64,000 nucleotides of DNA from Calothrix sp. PCC 7507 (GCF_000316575.1 NC_019682.1:1054001-1118000), one strand, 5' to 3'. Shown: positions 1 through 9,359, counted from the stretch's first letter. Notes: generated from the letters alone by a model not told the origin. Numbers and translations: made by a program.

Positions 1-2
1 GG

Positions 3-113
3 TTGATGCTATCTGCGCCGATTGCTTGGGCAATTTTTTGTGGCGCGGCAATTGCTACCACCGCTGAGGAACCAATGGAAACAGGCATAGATGAAAATAA
101 AAGTAAGCAATAA
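3..113 (+). CDS. Possible C-terminal end of a protein starting before the window
   Basis: An open frame enters from the left edge and ends at a TAA at 111-113. It encodes a hydrophobic stretch (about 24 residues, APIAWAIFCGAAIA core) followed by a short charged tail ending ENKSKQ, which looks like a last membrane helix plus a cytoplasmic tail. The minus strand is also open here, so the strand is not certain. No family can be named from so little sequence. Confidence 0.25.
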   Translation: MMLSAPIAWAIFCGAAIATTAEEPMETGIDENKSKQ

Positions 114-281
114 AACCTGTGATTACACAAGAAACGAAATAGTTTTCGCGAGTCTAAGTAGCTCAAGATACTTGTTGACAGGCTGCCTTTCATGGGATTT
201 GCCACCGGAATCTTCTGTTGCTAATATTACAGCCGCTTGAGTCTCTAAAACAGATGTTAAGCTGATGTGCGTCTAAATGTG

Positions 282-314
282 GTTGTTGACGGTTGACTGT
301 TGACTGTTGACTGC
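282..314. repeat. Heptad repeat array (TTGACTG type)
   Basis: Tandem TTGACTG/GTTGACT heptads, about four units with one degenerate unit. This is the short tandemly repeated type typical of heterocystous cyanobacteria. The rest of the stretch between 114 and 362 shows no convincing gene. Confidence 0.7.
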
Positions 315-362
315 TAAGAAAGTAAACAAGGCTAAAACCCTTCTACCTATTGCCTTTCATTA

Positions 363-1646
363 CTATGCGATCGCATTATTAATTGCTGCTTCTGGGCCGA
401 CTAAAGATAAATATGGTGAGTGTAAATACTTATTAGCGGCGGCGATCGCATCGGCAACCTGCACAGATGCAATCAACTCCTGGAATTTTGTGTCAAATTC
501 AATTCCTAATCCCAAAGTTTCATACCAACCATAAACCTGAGCAATTTGCCCGTTAGTTTGTTTCCCTAAAGCATACTGTCCCAATATCTTGTTTTTAGCA
601 GCTTGGAAGGCGCTAGGCGATACTTCTGTGTGACTAAGTAGCTCTACTTCTGTCCGCAGTCCTTGCAAAGCGATGCTAGTGTTTTCTGGTGCAGTACCCA
701 TATAAACTACGAATGAGGCAGGAAACAGCCTTGTGGGGTAGAAGGCGGATACTTCATAGGCTAATCCCTGTTTTTCTCGCAATTCCACAAACAGACGGCT
801 AGAAAGTCCATTTCCTAGGTAGGTAGAAAGCAATTTCAGTGGAGCGTAGTCAGGAGAACTGACTGAGGGGCCTAAATAACCCAGCATGACAATTGATTGC
901 TGTGTCTGTAGAGGCTTGATTTGGTGCTGAGGTTCCAGCTTAATATCAGGTAAATTCGGGGTTGGTAGAGTTGTAGCGGTAGCTTGCCAATCACCAAAAA
1001 CTGTCTCTATCAGTTTTATGGCATCTGCTGGTGTAATGCGGCCAGCAATACTAATTACTAGATGATCTGGACGAAAGTATGTCTCGTGATACTTGACTAA
1101 ATCGGCACGAGTTAGATTAGTCATGGTTGTCTCATCTCCTAACACCGACATGGCGTAGGGATGGTCTTGATACATTACCTGTCGCAGTTGATCGAAAGCA
1201 ACAGTAAACGGCTGCTCTTTTTGGGAACGGATATCTTGCAGTGCTAAACGCCGTTCTAGTTCCACTTGGGTTTCTGGGAAAGTAGGCGATCGCAAAATCT
1301 GCCCTGCCAATGCTAAAATTTCCGGAAAATCTGATGTTACTGTTTTCAGCGACAGCAAAAAATAGTCACTGGAAGCATCAGTACTCAAACTCGCCCCCAC
1401 CGATTCGACTTTTTCGGCAATTTCCAAGCTAGAAAGTCCGTTGCACCCTTTAGTCATCACTGCTGACAGCAAATGCGCCAAACCAGCCTGCTCTCGCATT
1501 TCGCAACAACTACCAGCACGAACAAAAATTCGCGCCGCAATAATATCTGCAGCCGGATTTTCTGCTACCAGCAAGACAATGCCATTATTCAGTACAGTGC
1601 GGTGGATTGGAGAATTAGATAGGGAAGGATTCACAGTTTGAGTCAT
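363..1646 (-). CDS. M16 family peptidase-like protein, non-catalytic partner
   Basis: A 427-residue protein of the M16 (pitrilysin/processing protease) family. The site where an active enzyme has HxxEH reads HLLSA in the N-terminal domain, so both the catalytic glutamate and the second zinc histidine are missing. The C-terminal M16 domain (LGYLGPSV and GLSSRLFVELREKQGLAYE) is intact. In bacterial two-gene M16 systems one subunit keeps the zinc site and the other supplies substrate-binding residues. The catalytic partner lies directly upstream on the same strand (1841-3106), which supports a heterodimer. The start at 1646 gives the full N-terminal beta-strand seen in the partner. The substrate is unknown. 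Confidence 0.85.
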   Translation of the reverse strand: MTQTVNPSLSNSPIHRTVLNNGIVLLVAENPAADIIAARIFVRAGSCCEMREQAGLAHLLSAVMTKGCNGLSSLEIAEKVESVGASLSTDASSDYFLLSLKTVTSDFPEILALAGQILRSPTFPETQVELERRLALQDIRSQKEQPFTVAFDQLRQVMYQDHPYAMSVLGDETTMTNLTRADLVKYHETYFRPDHLVISIAGRITPADAIKLIETVFGDWQATATTLPTPNLPDIKLEPQHQIKPLQTQQSIVMLGYLGPSVSSPDYAPLKLLSTYLGNGLSSRLFVELREKQGLAYEVSAFYPTRLFPASFVVYMGTAPENTSIALQGLRTEVELLSHTEVSPSAFQAAKNKILGQYALGKQTNGQIAQVYGWYETLGLGIEFDTKFQELIASVQVADAIAAANKYLHSPYLSLVGPEAAINNAIA

Positions 1647-1672
1647 TAGTGGACAGTTGTCAGTTATCAGTT

Positions 1673-1789
1673 ACTTGTACTGAGCGTAAAGCCTGCGGCA
1701 TAGCTTCTCTTCGAGACGCTATTCGCGTAGCTTGCTTCCCGCAGGGGTACGCTTAACGCGGAGCGTCTCCGTCAGGAGAAGTCGAAGTA
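1673..1789. repeat. Dispersed palindromic repeat, split 24-mer with internal insert
   Basis: Begins with ACTTGTACTGAGCGTA and ends with AGTCGAAGTAT. The two halves together match the uninterrupted 24-mer type seen at 9012-9036 and twice at 55421-55475. Between the halves sits about 90 bases of GC-rich palindromic sequence (TTCGAGACGCTATTCGCG, GGAGCGTCTCC). It lies between the two M16 genes, which are 194 bases apart. Confidence 0.6.
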
Positions 1790-1840
1790 TTAGTTGTCAG
1801 TTGTTTACAGCCACTGACGATGAGCCACTGACTATTGACA

Positions 1841-3106
1841 CTAACGGGGTTTAAGTACAGTCACCGCGTAATTTTGGGGTGAAAGATACTGTTTAGCTAA
1901 TTTTTGCAGTTCTTGGGTATTAAATGACTGAATCTGCTGGGGATATTTCACTGCTAATTCAGCGTGGGCGATCGTGCTGTAGTATCCATAAAGTCCAGTC
2001 AGTTGATTTGGCGTTTCTGTAGAAAAGGCATAGTCATTACACAGCAACCTCTGCGCCCGCTCAAGTTCCTGCTGGCTAATTTCTGTGTTCCGTAAATTCT
2101 CTAAGTGAGCGCAAATCAACGACTCAACTTGCTCCAGGTATTCTGGCTCTAACCACGCAGTAATTGTAAATAAACTCGATTCCCGTTGTAAGGAAAAATT
2201 GCTGCAAATTCCCTGTACTAATTGTTGTTCTTCTCGCAAATCCCTGACTAAGCGTGAAGTCCGCCCTTCGGAAAGGATCACTGCTAACAAGTCTAACCCA
2301 TAACCAGTACGGAGTTGTTCAACTCCTGGAGCCGTCCACGCCATCAGCAACCTGGCTTGCTCTAGCCGTGGTAAATATATTTCTTGACGACGAATTCCCG
2401 TGATTTTCGGCTCCAAGACTTTTTCTAACTGGGGACAATCAAAGCGTTCAGCAAAATCCTTAAAGGAGCGATTAACTAATTCTAGAGCTGAATCTTGGGC
2501 AATTCCCCCAACAATCACCACCGTCATATTTTCCGGCTGGTAGTGAGCGCGATGAAAACAGCGCATAGCCTCTGGTGACTGTTGCATGAGTTCTTGTTCT
2601 GTGCCTAATACGGAACGTCCGTAAGGATGGCGCTGGTAGATGCTCTGCATGAGAGCCTGAAATCCTATCCAGTCTGGATCATCGTGGTAGGAGCGGATTT
2701 CTTCTAGCACTACGTCCCGTTCACGGATAAATTCATCTTCAGGAATAGCAGCATTCAATAATAGATCCCCTAAGTGGGGCAGCGTTTCTTCTAGATAAGG
2801 AGCCGCTGTAGTTAGCGAATAATGAGCATAATCATAACTTGTAGCGGCATTACTCACTCCGCCTCTATTTTCAATGTTATGATCGAAAGCCCCAGGGGGT
2901 GAGGTTGCTGTACCTTTAAAAATCATATGTTCCAAAAAGTGCGCCATACCAAACCACGGATCTGGCTCCAAGGTGGCTCCAGCACGCACCCAAACGTCCG
3001 CCACAACTACAGGGGTAGTGGGAATTTGTTGATGAATAAACGTTAAACCATTGTCTAGTCGAAAAACCGAGGCTGGAAACACGGTATTAGTTAGTTGTTG
3101 TGACAA
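1841..3106 (-). CDS. M16 family zinc peptidase (catalytic subunit)
   Basis: A 421-residue M16 peptidase. The inverted zinc motif HxxEH is present as HFLEH (H56, E59, H60), with the downstream glutamate region RERDVVLEEIRS supplying the third ligand. The second M16 domain follows (LLMAWTAPG, SEGRTSRLVRDLREEQQLV). No clear signal peptide is seen, so it is probably cytoplasmic or thylakoid-facing. It is the first gene of a two-gene minus-strand unit with the non-catalytic paralogue at 363-1646. Its length is normal for one-chain halves of the family. Physiological substrates of such cyanobacterial pairs are not established. Confidence 0.9.
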   Translation of the reverse strand: MSQQLTNTVFPASVFRLDNGLTFIHQQIPTTPVVVADVWVRAGATLEPDPWFGMAHFLEHMIFKGTATSPPGAFDHNIENRGGVSNAATSYDYAHYSLTTAAPYLEETLPHLGDLLLNAAIPEDEFIRERDVVLEEIRSYHDDPDWIGFQALMQSIYQRHPYGRSVLGTEQELMQQSPEAMRCFHRAHYQPENMTVVIVGGIAQDSALELVNRSFKDFAERFDCPQLEKVLEPKITGIRRQEIYLPRLEQARLLMAWTAPGVEQLRTGYGLDLLAVILSEGRTSRLVRDLREEQQLVQGICSNFSLQRESSLFTITAWLEPEYLEQVESLICAHLENLRNTEISQQELERAQRLLCNDYAFSTETPNQLTGLYGYYSTIAHAELAVKYPQQIQSFNTQELQKLAKQYLSPQNYAVTVLKPR

Positions 3107-3768
3107 TTTTTTGTAGCTTTAACCACAATTTAACGCAATTTCGCTATCTTAACTCCGAAGCAGATGCAAATTAGAATCAATTTATACAGATTTTAGTTTT
3201 ATGAACAAGCGCTGCTAACTCTTATAGTGACTCTTGTAGGAGTGTATATGCTCACGCCTAAGAAAGATAATTATGCACAAGCGTTTCAATCCCTAATAGA
3301 GATTTAAGTTAATTGTGACAGGCGATCGCCATAAGCCTACCAACCATTCATTTGTCGCAAAGATTATTGAAATGGGTCTAACGTTCTCAATGCAAGGTGC
3401 GGTTTTATATTCAAACCAGGCGATGTCGGACGACAAGCCCTCTGCGTCTACGCATTTTGTCTTGATATAAAATATCCCTTTTTATATGAAGAGGGATGTG
3501 TTTTCAACGTGATTAATCGATTATTTATCTTTGTTGTTGCTTTAACCAAGCTGATAAATCAGCAACACTAGAAAAGTCTAATTTGGAAAATTATTGAACA
3601 TGATTGGTAATTTTAATATATTTGGGATCAACCTAGCCCAATCCAGGCATCGCAAATATTTGTGATGTATCCCGCGCCCTAAAAACTCTATAGTTAACGA
3701 CTCTTTACAAACCATCTGCAACCCTGTGGCAAAATTTATTAGAGTCCTTCCAACCTAGTTTTTCCCGC
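3107..3768. other. Intergenic region between divergent M16 and valS genes
   Basis: About 660 bases separating divergent genes, so it must hold both promoters. I see one HIP1-like site near 3322 and AT-rich stretches, but no convincing open frame, tRNA or strong hairpin. The last 60 bases before 3769 contain TGGCAAAATTTATTAGAG, which may be part of the valS promoter or leader. Confidence 0.4.
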
Positions 3769-6700
3769 ATGACCGCAACTATTCCGAATCTCCCTAGTCT
3801 GTATGAACCCCAAGCCACAGAAGCCAGGTGGCAAAAATTTTGGGAAGACAACCAAGTTTATAAGGCTGACCCCAACAAAGGCGGTGAACCTTATTGTGTT
3901 GTGATCCCGCCGCCTAATGTCACCGGTAGTTTACACATGGGTCACGCCTTTGAAAGTGCGTTGATTGACGTACTGGTACGTTACCACCGGATGCAGGGAC
4001 GTAATACCCTGTGGTTACCGGGAACTGACCACGCTAGCATCGCCGTTCATGCCATGCTAGAAAAGCAACTCCAGAAAGAAGGTAAAACTCGCTATGAATT
4101 GGGGCGAGAACAATTCCTAGAACGCGCTAGGCAATGGAAGGCTGAGTCTGGGGGGGCGATTGTGAATCAGCTACGCCGCTTGGGCGTGTCGGTGGACTGG
4201 TCACGGGAACGATTTACCCTGGATGAGGGTTTATCTCAAGCGGTGGTGGAAGCATTTACGCGGTTGTATGAGGAAGGTTTAATTTATCGTGGTGAATATT
4301 TAGTTAACTGGTGTCCCGCTTCCCAGTCGGCGGTGTCTGATGTGGAGGTGGAAAATCAGGAGGTAAATGGTAATCTTTGGCATTTCCGCTATCCCCTTAC
4401 GGATGGTTCTGGTTATGTGGAGGTGGCGACTACTCGCCCTGAAACGATGCTGGGTGATACGGGCGTGGCGGTTAATCCCAATGATGAAAGATATCAGCAC
4501 TTGATAGGCAAAACCGTAACTCTGCCAATTGTACAACGACAAATTCCCATAATTGGCGATGAATTTGTAGACCCCACGTTCGGTACTGGTTGCGTCAAGG
4601 TGACTCCCGCCCATGACCCCAATGATTTTGAAATCGGTAAGCGTCACAATCTGCCGTTTATTAATATTCTGAATAAGGACGGAACTGTTAACGCTAATGG
4701 GGGAGAATTTCAAGGACAAGACCGCTTTGTCGCCAGAAAAAATGTGGTGGCTCGCTTAGAAGCAGATGGCTTTTTGGTAAAAATAGAAGATTATAAGCAT
4801 ACCGTTCCTTATAGCGATCGCGGTAAAGTTCCCATTGAACCACTGCTTTCTACTCAATGGTTTGTGAAAATTCGCCCTTTGGCAGACCAATCTCTAGAAT
4901 TCCTCGACCAGAAAGATTCTCCAGAGTTTGTCCCCCAGCGTTGGACTAAGGTTTATCGTGATTGGCTAGTCAAACTCACAGATTGGTGCATCTCTCGTCA
5001 ACTGTGGTGGGGACATCAAATCCCGGCTTGGTATGCTGTTAGTGAGACAGGCGGGCAAATCCTAGATAATACGCCCTTTGTGGTGGCGAAAAATGCCGAC
5101 GCAGCTTGGGAAAAAGCCAAAGCACAATTTGGTGAAAATGTACAGCTAGAACAAGACCCAGATGTGTTAGATACCTGGTTTTCTTCTGGACTTTGGCCGT
5201 TTTCGACCTTAGGCTGGCCAGAACAAACTCAGGATTTAGCGACTTACTACCCAACCACTGCCCTAGTCACAGGCTTTGATATTATCTTTTTCTGGGTTGC
5301 CAGAATGACAATGATGGCTGGGCACTTTACAGGGAAAATACCATTTAAAGACGTTTACATCCACGGATTAGTGCTGGATGAAAAAGGTCAAAAGATGTCT
5401 AAGAGCAAAGGTAATGGCATTGACCCCTTGTTATTAATTGACAAATATGGTACTGATGCTCTGCGCTATACCCTAATCAAAGAAGTCGCGGGGGCTGGTC
5501 AAAATATCCGGCTAGAATACGATCGCAAAAAGGATGAGTCAGCATCGGTGGAAGCCTCCCGTAACTTTGCTAACAAGTTGTGGAATGCGTCCCGCTTTGT
5601 GTTGATGAATTTGGATGGACAAACACCGCAACAATTAGGTCAACCACTCAGCACTGAATTAAGCGATCGCTGGATTATTTCCCGCTATCATCAAACTATT
5701 CAACAAACCACCAATTACATCAACGACTACGGTCTTGGTGAAGCCGCGAAAGGACTGTATGAATTCATTTGGGGTGATTTCTGCGACTTGTATATTGAAC
5801 TGGTAAAATCCAGGCTCCAAAAGGAAGCAGACCCAGCATCACGGCGATTAGCACAACAAACCCTCGCCTACATACTCGAAGGGATTTTAAAACTACTGCA
5901 TCCTTTTATGCCCCATATTACTGAGGAAATTTGGCAGACTCTCACCCAACAACCAGCAGATTCCCCGCAAGTTTTAGCTTTACAAATCTATCCCCAGGTA
6001 GATGCAAACCTGATTGATGTGGAATTGGAATCACAGTTTGAGTTATTAATTGGTGCTATCCGCACAATTCGGAATTTACGGGCTGAAGCAGATGTGAAGC
6101 CAGGGGTAAAAGTGACGGTGAATTTGCAAAGTGAAAGCGCCAAAGAACGCCAAATCCTCATCGCTGGACAAGATTACATTAAAGATTTGGCGAAGGTAGA
6201 GAATCTCACCATCGCTGGCGAGGAAAATAGTCAAACAGTCCCACTTCCCCGTCCAAAACCCCAACCTTGGCGGGGTTTAAAAACAATTGGCTGGGCGATC
6301 GTCTTACTTATCTTTACTCGCTTGGCTTATACTGCTGTCGATGCAGTTGATGATATTCCTGCACTCGGAACTTTCTTTGAAATCCTTGGTCTTGGTTACA
6401 CAACTTGGTTCATCACCCGCTACATACTGTCAGCGCAGTCTAGACGCAAGTTTTGGGCACAGTTGTTTAAGCAGACTACTGAACAGTATCTACCACAGAA
6501 GCGATCGCCACAACCCCCAGCACCAGAAAATGCGATCGCTGGTGTTGTCGGTACTGTACAAGTGGTAATTCCCCTCAAGGGTGTGGTAGATATCGAAACA
6601 GTCCGCGCCAAACTAGAAAAAAGCCTCAGTAAAGCCGAAGCGGAAGTACAATCTTTGAGTTCCAGGTTAAACAATCCGAATTTTGTCGATAAAGCTAGAG

Positions 6701-6789
6701 CGGACGTGGTACAGGGAGCAAGAGACGCTTTAGCAGAAGCTGAGAAACAAGTGGAAATTTTACGCCTACGCCTGAGTAGTTTAGTATAG
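3769..6789 (+). CDS. valS: Valyl-tRNA synthetase with CAAD membrane domain
   Basis: Class Ia synthetase charging tRNA-Val, 1006 residues. The HIGH motif is HMGH at 56-59 and the KMSKS loop is at 542-546. Editing and Rossmann domains are intact, followed by the anticodon-binding domain (about 630-780). Around residues 825-925 is an insertion absent from most bacterial ValRS: a Pro/Arg-rich linker, two hydrophobic helices (about 840-862 and 868-892, including [10 protein letters not shown]) and a second basic linker. This matches the cyanobacterial aminoacyl-tRNA synthetase appended domain (CAAD), known to anchor some synthetases to thylakoid membranes. The usual ValRS coiled-coil arm (about 935-1006) comes after the CAAD, so the domain sits between anticodon-binding domain and arm. 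Confidence 0.97.
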   Translation: MTATIPNLPSLYEPQATEARWQKFWEDNQVYKADPNKGGEPYCVVIPPPNVTGSLHMGHAFESALIDVLVRYHRMQGRNTLWLPGTDHASIAVHAMLEKQLQKEGKTRYELGREQFLERARQWKAESGGAIVNQLRRLGVSVDWSRERFTLDEGLSQAVVEAFTRLYEEGLIYRGEYLVNWCPASQSAVSDVEVENQEVNGNLWHFRYPLTDGSGYVEVATTRPETMLGDTGVAVNPNDERYQHLIGKTVTLPIVQRQIPIIGDEFVDPTFGTGCVKVTPAHDPNDFEIGKRHNLPFINILNKDGTVNANGGEFQGQDRFVARKNVVARLEADGFLVKIEDYKHTVPYSDRGKVPIEPLLSTQWFVKIRPLADQSLEFLDQKDSPEFVPQRWTKVYRDWLVKLTDWCISRQLWWGHQIPAWYAVSETGGQILDNTPFVVAKNADAAWEKAKAQFGENVQLEQDPDVLDTWFSSGLWPFSTLGWPEQTQDLATYYPTTALVTGFDIIFFWVARMTMMAGHFTGKIPFKDVYIHGLVLDEKGQKMSKSKGNGIDPLLLIDKYGTDALRYTLIKEVAGAGQNIRLEYDRKKDESASVEASRNFANKLWNASRFVLMNLDGQTPQQLGQPLSTELSDRWIISRYHQTIQQTTNYINDYGLGEAAKGLYEFIWGDFCDLYIELVKSRLQKEADPASRRLAQQTLAYILEGILKLLHPFMPHITEEIWQTLTQQPADSPQVLALQIYPQVDANLIDVELESQFELLIGAIRTIRNLRAEADVKPGVKVTVNLQSESAKERQILIAGQDYIKDLAKVENLTIAGEENSQTVPLPRPKPQPWRGLKTIGWAIVLLIFTRLAYTAVDAVDDIPALGTFFEILGLGYTTWFITRYILSAQSRRKFWAQLFKQTTEQYLPQKRSPQPPAPENAIAGVVGTVQVVIPLKGVVDIETVRAKLEKSLSKAEAEVQSLSSRLNNPNFVDKARADVVQGARDALAEAEKQVEILRLRLSSLV

Positions 6790-6942
6790 CTGCAATGGTT
6801 AATCAGTTAACTGCCGGAGGCTAGTATGAAGTGTGAAGTGTCAAATTACCCCGCCGATTCCAGGATATGGAGATGGAAAAAACTTATCTGGGACACGCCA
6901 CTTACTATAAAAGGCATGTACCAATTTTTGTCATCCTTTACC

Positions 6943-7055
6943 CTAGTGGTTTGTCAATTTTGTTTTGAGGGGTTTTTGGTAGTGCGGGCCGAAAAGCCCG
7001 CGTGAGCGAGACGCTCACACTACAGTCCCTCATTTCAACCCTGACAGACTACTAG
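6943..7055. mobile_element. MITE family A, copy 1 (113 bp)
   Basis: A 113-bp element bounded by CTAG at both ends, with 14-bp terminal inverted repeats (CTAGTGGTTTGTCA against TGACAGACTACTAG, 12 of 14 paired). Inside are two strong hairpins (GCGGGC/GCCCGC and GTGAGC/GCTCAC) and a GAGGG/CCCTC outer pair. It has no coding capacity. Copy 2 lies at 20253-20365 in the same orientation, and by eye the two are identical. Copy 1 shares its terminal CTAG with the next element. Confidence 0.85.
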
Positions 7056-7155
7056 TACATCACGGCGTAAATAAAGCTACTATTCTAAAAGCACAAAAAG
7101 CTTACAGTGTATACCTCTTGCTTTCATACTTCATACTTCAGCCTTTTTGTACTAG
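7052..7155. mobile_element. MITE family B, diverged copy
   Basis: Starts CTAGTACATCACGGCGTAAA and ends CCTTTTTGTACTAG. The overall plan matches family B (7152-7297): CTAGTAC ends, an internal AAAAAGCTTAC block, then heptad repeats (ATACTTC, here about two units). It is squeezed between the family A element and the well-preserved family B element and shares CTAG with both. Confidence 0.6.
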
Positions 7156-7297
7156 TACAGTGCGGCGGAAATAAGCAGACCATTCTCAATCGCTAAAAAG
7201 CTTACTCCATATTACTTTTGACTTTTGACTTTTGACTTTTGACTTTTGACTTTTGACTTTTGACTTTTGACTTTTGACTTCCGCCTTGCGGTACTAG
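7152..7297 (+). mobile_element. MITE family B carrying heptad repeats (146 bp)
   Basis: Ends are CTAGTACAGTGCGGCGGAAA and the complement of CTAGTACCGCAAGGCGGAAG, giving imperfect terminal inverted repeats of about 21 bp (16 matches). The interior has a unique block (AAGCAGACCATTCTCAATCG) and then about nine tandem TTTTGAC heptads. A second copy, inverted, is at 17647-17757 with only about four heptads, so the array length varies between copies. Confidence 0.85.
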
Positions 7298-7473
7298 CCT
7301 CCGGTAAGCCACCCTTTGGGTGTCTACATCCTTTAGACTTCTTTAGTGAATTATGAATTAGAGTCATACTTAAATTTCATAATTCACAGTCCATAATTCA
7401 TAATTTTTGCCCCCGAAAAAATTAAAAATTATGTTTGGGATTTTAAATTTTGAATTGGAGGAAAGCGACATTC

Positions 7474-7917
7474 ATGTTATATCTAGCTCAGGTGCATAAA
7501 AACGAATTTCTAGAGCAGCATCAGCTACGCTTGTTAGCGCGTCGAGAAGCTGAAAATCTCTGGGCAATCATCCCAGAAGAAGCGTTCATTCTGTTGGGAA
7601 AAGGCAAGCCTATGAGTGAGAAATTATTGCTGTTAGTAGAGCTTTCTCCCACAGGAGAGATTGAAAAACTCGAAGATGCTACCAACTGGGTACTGTACTT
7701 AGTACAAACTTACCTCTCCAGCGGCATAACCCCCGACTTTTTGCAACAAGAAACAGAACGCGCTGAACATTGGCGACAATCCCTGACACTGCAAAACCAA
7801 GATTTAGCACGTCGTTCTCTGGAACTCGAAGCCCGACGCGAGCAAATTCAAGCTTTAGAAGAAAGTATTAAAAGAGATAAGAACGGTCATCAGAAAGAAG
7901 AGCAAAGTGACTCGTAA
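7474..7917 (+). CDS. Conserved cyanobacterial protein of unknown function
   Basis: A 147-residue protein beginning MLYLAQVHKNEF. I prefer the ATG at 7474 over an upstream TTG at 7450 because GGAGGAAAG at 7457-7465 is a good ribosome binding site at suitable distance from it. The first 95 residues look like a compact alpha/beta domain (AENLWAIIPEEAFILLG, LLLLVELSPTGEIEKL). The last 50 are a charged helical region that could form a coiled coil (ARREQIQALEESIKRDK). I recognise it as a family seen in cyanobacteria, but no function can be assigned. Confidence 0.8.
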   Translation: MLYLAQVHKNEFLEQHQLRLLARREAENLWAIIPEEAFILLGKGKPMSEKLLLLVELSPTGEIEKLEDATNWVLYLVQTYLSSGITPDFLQQETERAEHWRQSLTLQNQDLARRSLELEARREQIQALEESIKRDKNGHQKEEQSDS

Positions 7918-7941
7918 GCAATTCCACAAATAATAAAACTT

Positions 7942-8086
7942 TAATTGTCATTGGTCATTGGTTATTTGTCATTTGTCATACCCAATAAGATATTTTTACC
8001 TATTGCCTATGACCTATTGCCTATTGCCTATTGCCTATGACCTATTGCCTATTGCCTATTGCCTATTGCCTATTGCCTATTGCCTG
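7942..8086. repeat. Heptad repeat arrays (TCATTGG and TTGCCTA types)
   Basis: Two arrays: TCATTGG/TCATTTG units at about 7947-7979, then about eleven TTGCCTA units with two TGACCTA variants at 7999-8086. The second array runs directly into the start of an Uma2 remnant. Confidence 0.8.
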
Positions 8087-8089
8087 CCT

Positions 8090-8263
8090 AAGCAAGTAAA
8101 TTCAGAAATCACTGAAGAGTTATTCACAGCGATCGCCAGCAAATGCGCTACAATTACCCCAGATATGCCATACCCAGCGTTGGTAGTTGAAGTTGTTTCT
8201 CCTGGCAAAGTTAACGAAGACAGAGACTACCGGTACAAGCGATCGGAATCAGTGAACAGTTAA
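8090..8263 (+). pseudogene. Uma2-family endonuclease remnant
   Basis: The frame reads [17 protein letters not shown] then [20 protein letters not shown] followed by KRSE. This is the central PD-(D/E)xK strand-strand signature of Uma2 family proteins, including the ExVSPG core. The N-terminal third is missing, its place being taken by heptad repeats. The C-terminal half is lost at a premature stop within SVNS. It is therefore a broken copy. Two intact Uma2 genes are present at 39644-40234 and 40239-40817. Confidence 0.75.
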
Positions 8264-8286
8264 CAGTTATCAGTAAACAGTTAAAC

Positions 8287-8991
8287 TTAATACTGCCAAC
8301 ATTTTAGATCCCAATCACAACCCGCTACCGCCACAGCCGCAACATAGTTATTCGCAGGTACTAACTCGTATAAACTCCAGTCTCCAGATGTCTGCAATTT
8401 TGCTGGTGTTGTAGGAGTTAAGTAGATTTCAGCTTGCTCTAACTGGGCTATGCCTTCACCTGTGGCTTTTAAATAAGCTTCTTTACAAGTCCAGTAGCGG
8501 AAAAATATTTCTTGCTTTTGATTAGGAGCAAGCGATCGCACTAATTCAGATTCTCTAGGTAAAAAGAACCGATTAGCCAGAGCTTCCACATCGTCCATCG
8601 ATCGCATATATTCTAAATCTACACCAATTTGGCGATCGCTCACTCCAAGTAACCCTAATCCTTGAGAGTGCGACAAGTTAAACGCTAGCCCACTTTTAGC
8701 AAACTTTTCAGCTAATACTGGTTTACCACGAGGTTCATAATCAAACTCCACCTCACTAGGAGCCACGCCCAAGTAGCTACCCAATATAGCTCTAAGGCTA
8801 CCACGACCAGCAATAAAACGTTGTCGATGCTCCGGAAAATAAAATCGTTGAGCGCGAGTAAGTTCATCACCAGAAAGACTGGCTGTAAAATCTTCCAGCT
8901 TTGATTCCGTTTGCTCAAGGTTAATTCGCCACAAATGAACATCATTAGGCGACAACGTTAAATCGGTTGGTGCGGGTAGCCAATTTCTCAT
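8287..8991 (-). CDS. hetI: 4'-phosphopantetheinyl transferase (Sfp/HetI type)
   Basis: A 234-residue enzyme that moves phosphopantetheine from CoA to a serine of acyl or peptidyl carrier proteins. The diagnostic motifs are present: GRGSLRAILG, FNLSHS, GVDLEY (metal-binding Asp and Glu) and FFRYWTCKEAYLKATG (the WxxKEAxxK signature). Length is typical of the Sfp group. In heterocystous cyanobacteria HetI is the main enzyme of this kind and serves fatty-acid, polyketide and peptide synthases, including heterocyst glycolipid synthesis. The assignment to hetI rests on family and host; no heterocyst-glycolipid gene is adjacent here. Confidence 0.9.
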   Translation of the reverse strand: MRNWLPAPTDLTLSPNDVHLWRINLEQTESKLEDFTASLSGDELTRAQRFYFPEHRQRFIAGRGSLRAILGSYLGVAPSEVEFDYEPRGKPVLAEKFAKSGLAFNLSHSQGLGLLGVSDRQIGVDLEYMRSMDDVEALANRFFLPRESELVRSLAPNQKQEIFFRYWTCKEAYLKATGEGIAQLEQAEIYLTPTTPAKLQTSGDWSLYELVPANNYVAAVAVAGCDWDLKCWQY

Positions 8992-9011
8992 TTTGGAAAT
9001 GGGGAATGGGG

Positions 9012-9036
9012 AACTTGTACTGAGCGTAGCCGAAGT
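9012..9036. repeat. Dispersed 24-mer repeat (ACTTGTACTGAGCG type)
   Basis: A single uninterrupted copy of the 24-mer whose split form is at 1673-1789 and whose inverted tandem copies are at 55421-55475. It lies just upstream of the HetI-like gene. Confidence 0.6.
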
Positions 9037-9098
9037 ATGGGGAATGGATAATTTTCCCTACACCTCCCACACTCCCTCTGCTACGTTTATTGTGTCCG

Positions 9099-9359
9099 CT
9101 ATCGTACGATAATCGGTCTATTTAAAATGCTCATCACCTCGCCTGGGTTAGGACTTGGCATCAACGGACTCCAGTTACCAACATCTGCGTAGCCAATCAC
9201 CTGCAGGTAATGAATTGTGCTAGTTACGGCTTTGGGTGAACCAATCAATAAGTGTTTAAGTGGTTCTCTAACAGGGATGGCTGGGGAGTTGCTTGAACTG
9301 AAGACAGTTAGATTTTGGTCATTAGCTAAAAAGCTAGTGACTCTAAACTGTGACATCAT
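9099..9359 (-). CDS. Conserved small cyanobacterial protein
   Basis: An 86-residue protein with a conserved-looking core: HLLIGSPKAVTSTIHYLQ, GYADVGNWSPLMPSPNPGE, VMSIL. I recognise this pattern from cyanobacterial genomes, where it is annotated as hypothetical. There are no membrane segments or cysteine motifs. It is flanked by the HetI-like gene and the palindrome-controlled operon. Function unknown. Confidence 0.7.
   Translation of the reverse strand: MMSQFRVTSFLANDQNLTVFSSSNSPAIPVREPLKHLLIGSPKAVTSTIHYLQVIGYADVGNWSPLMPSPNPGEVMSILNRPIIVR

Noticed and set aside
307-534. Plus-strand open frame of 75 codons opposite the M16 gene
   Set aside because: Lies over the 3' end of a well-supported minus-strand gene and has no recognisable protein character.
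4300-4719. Minus-strand open frame of 139 codons inside valS
   Set aside because: Shadow of the valS coding sequence; composition is that of an antisense frame.
7217-7280. Heptad arrays considered as CRISPR repeats
   Set aside because: Units are 7 bases with no spacers; the same holds for the arrays at 7999, 12523, 54184 and 59825.
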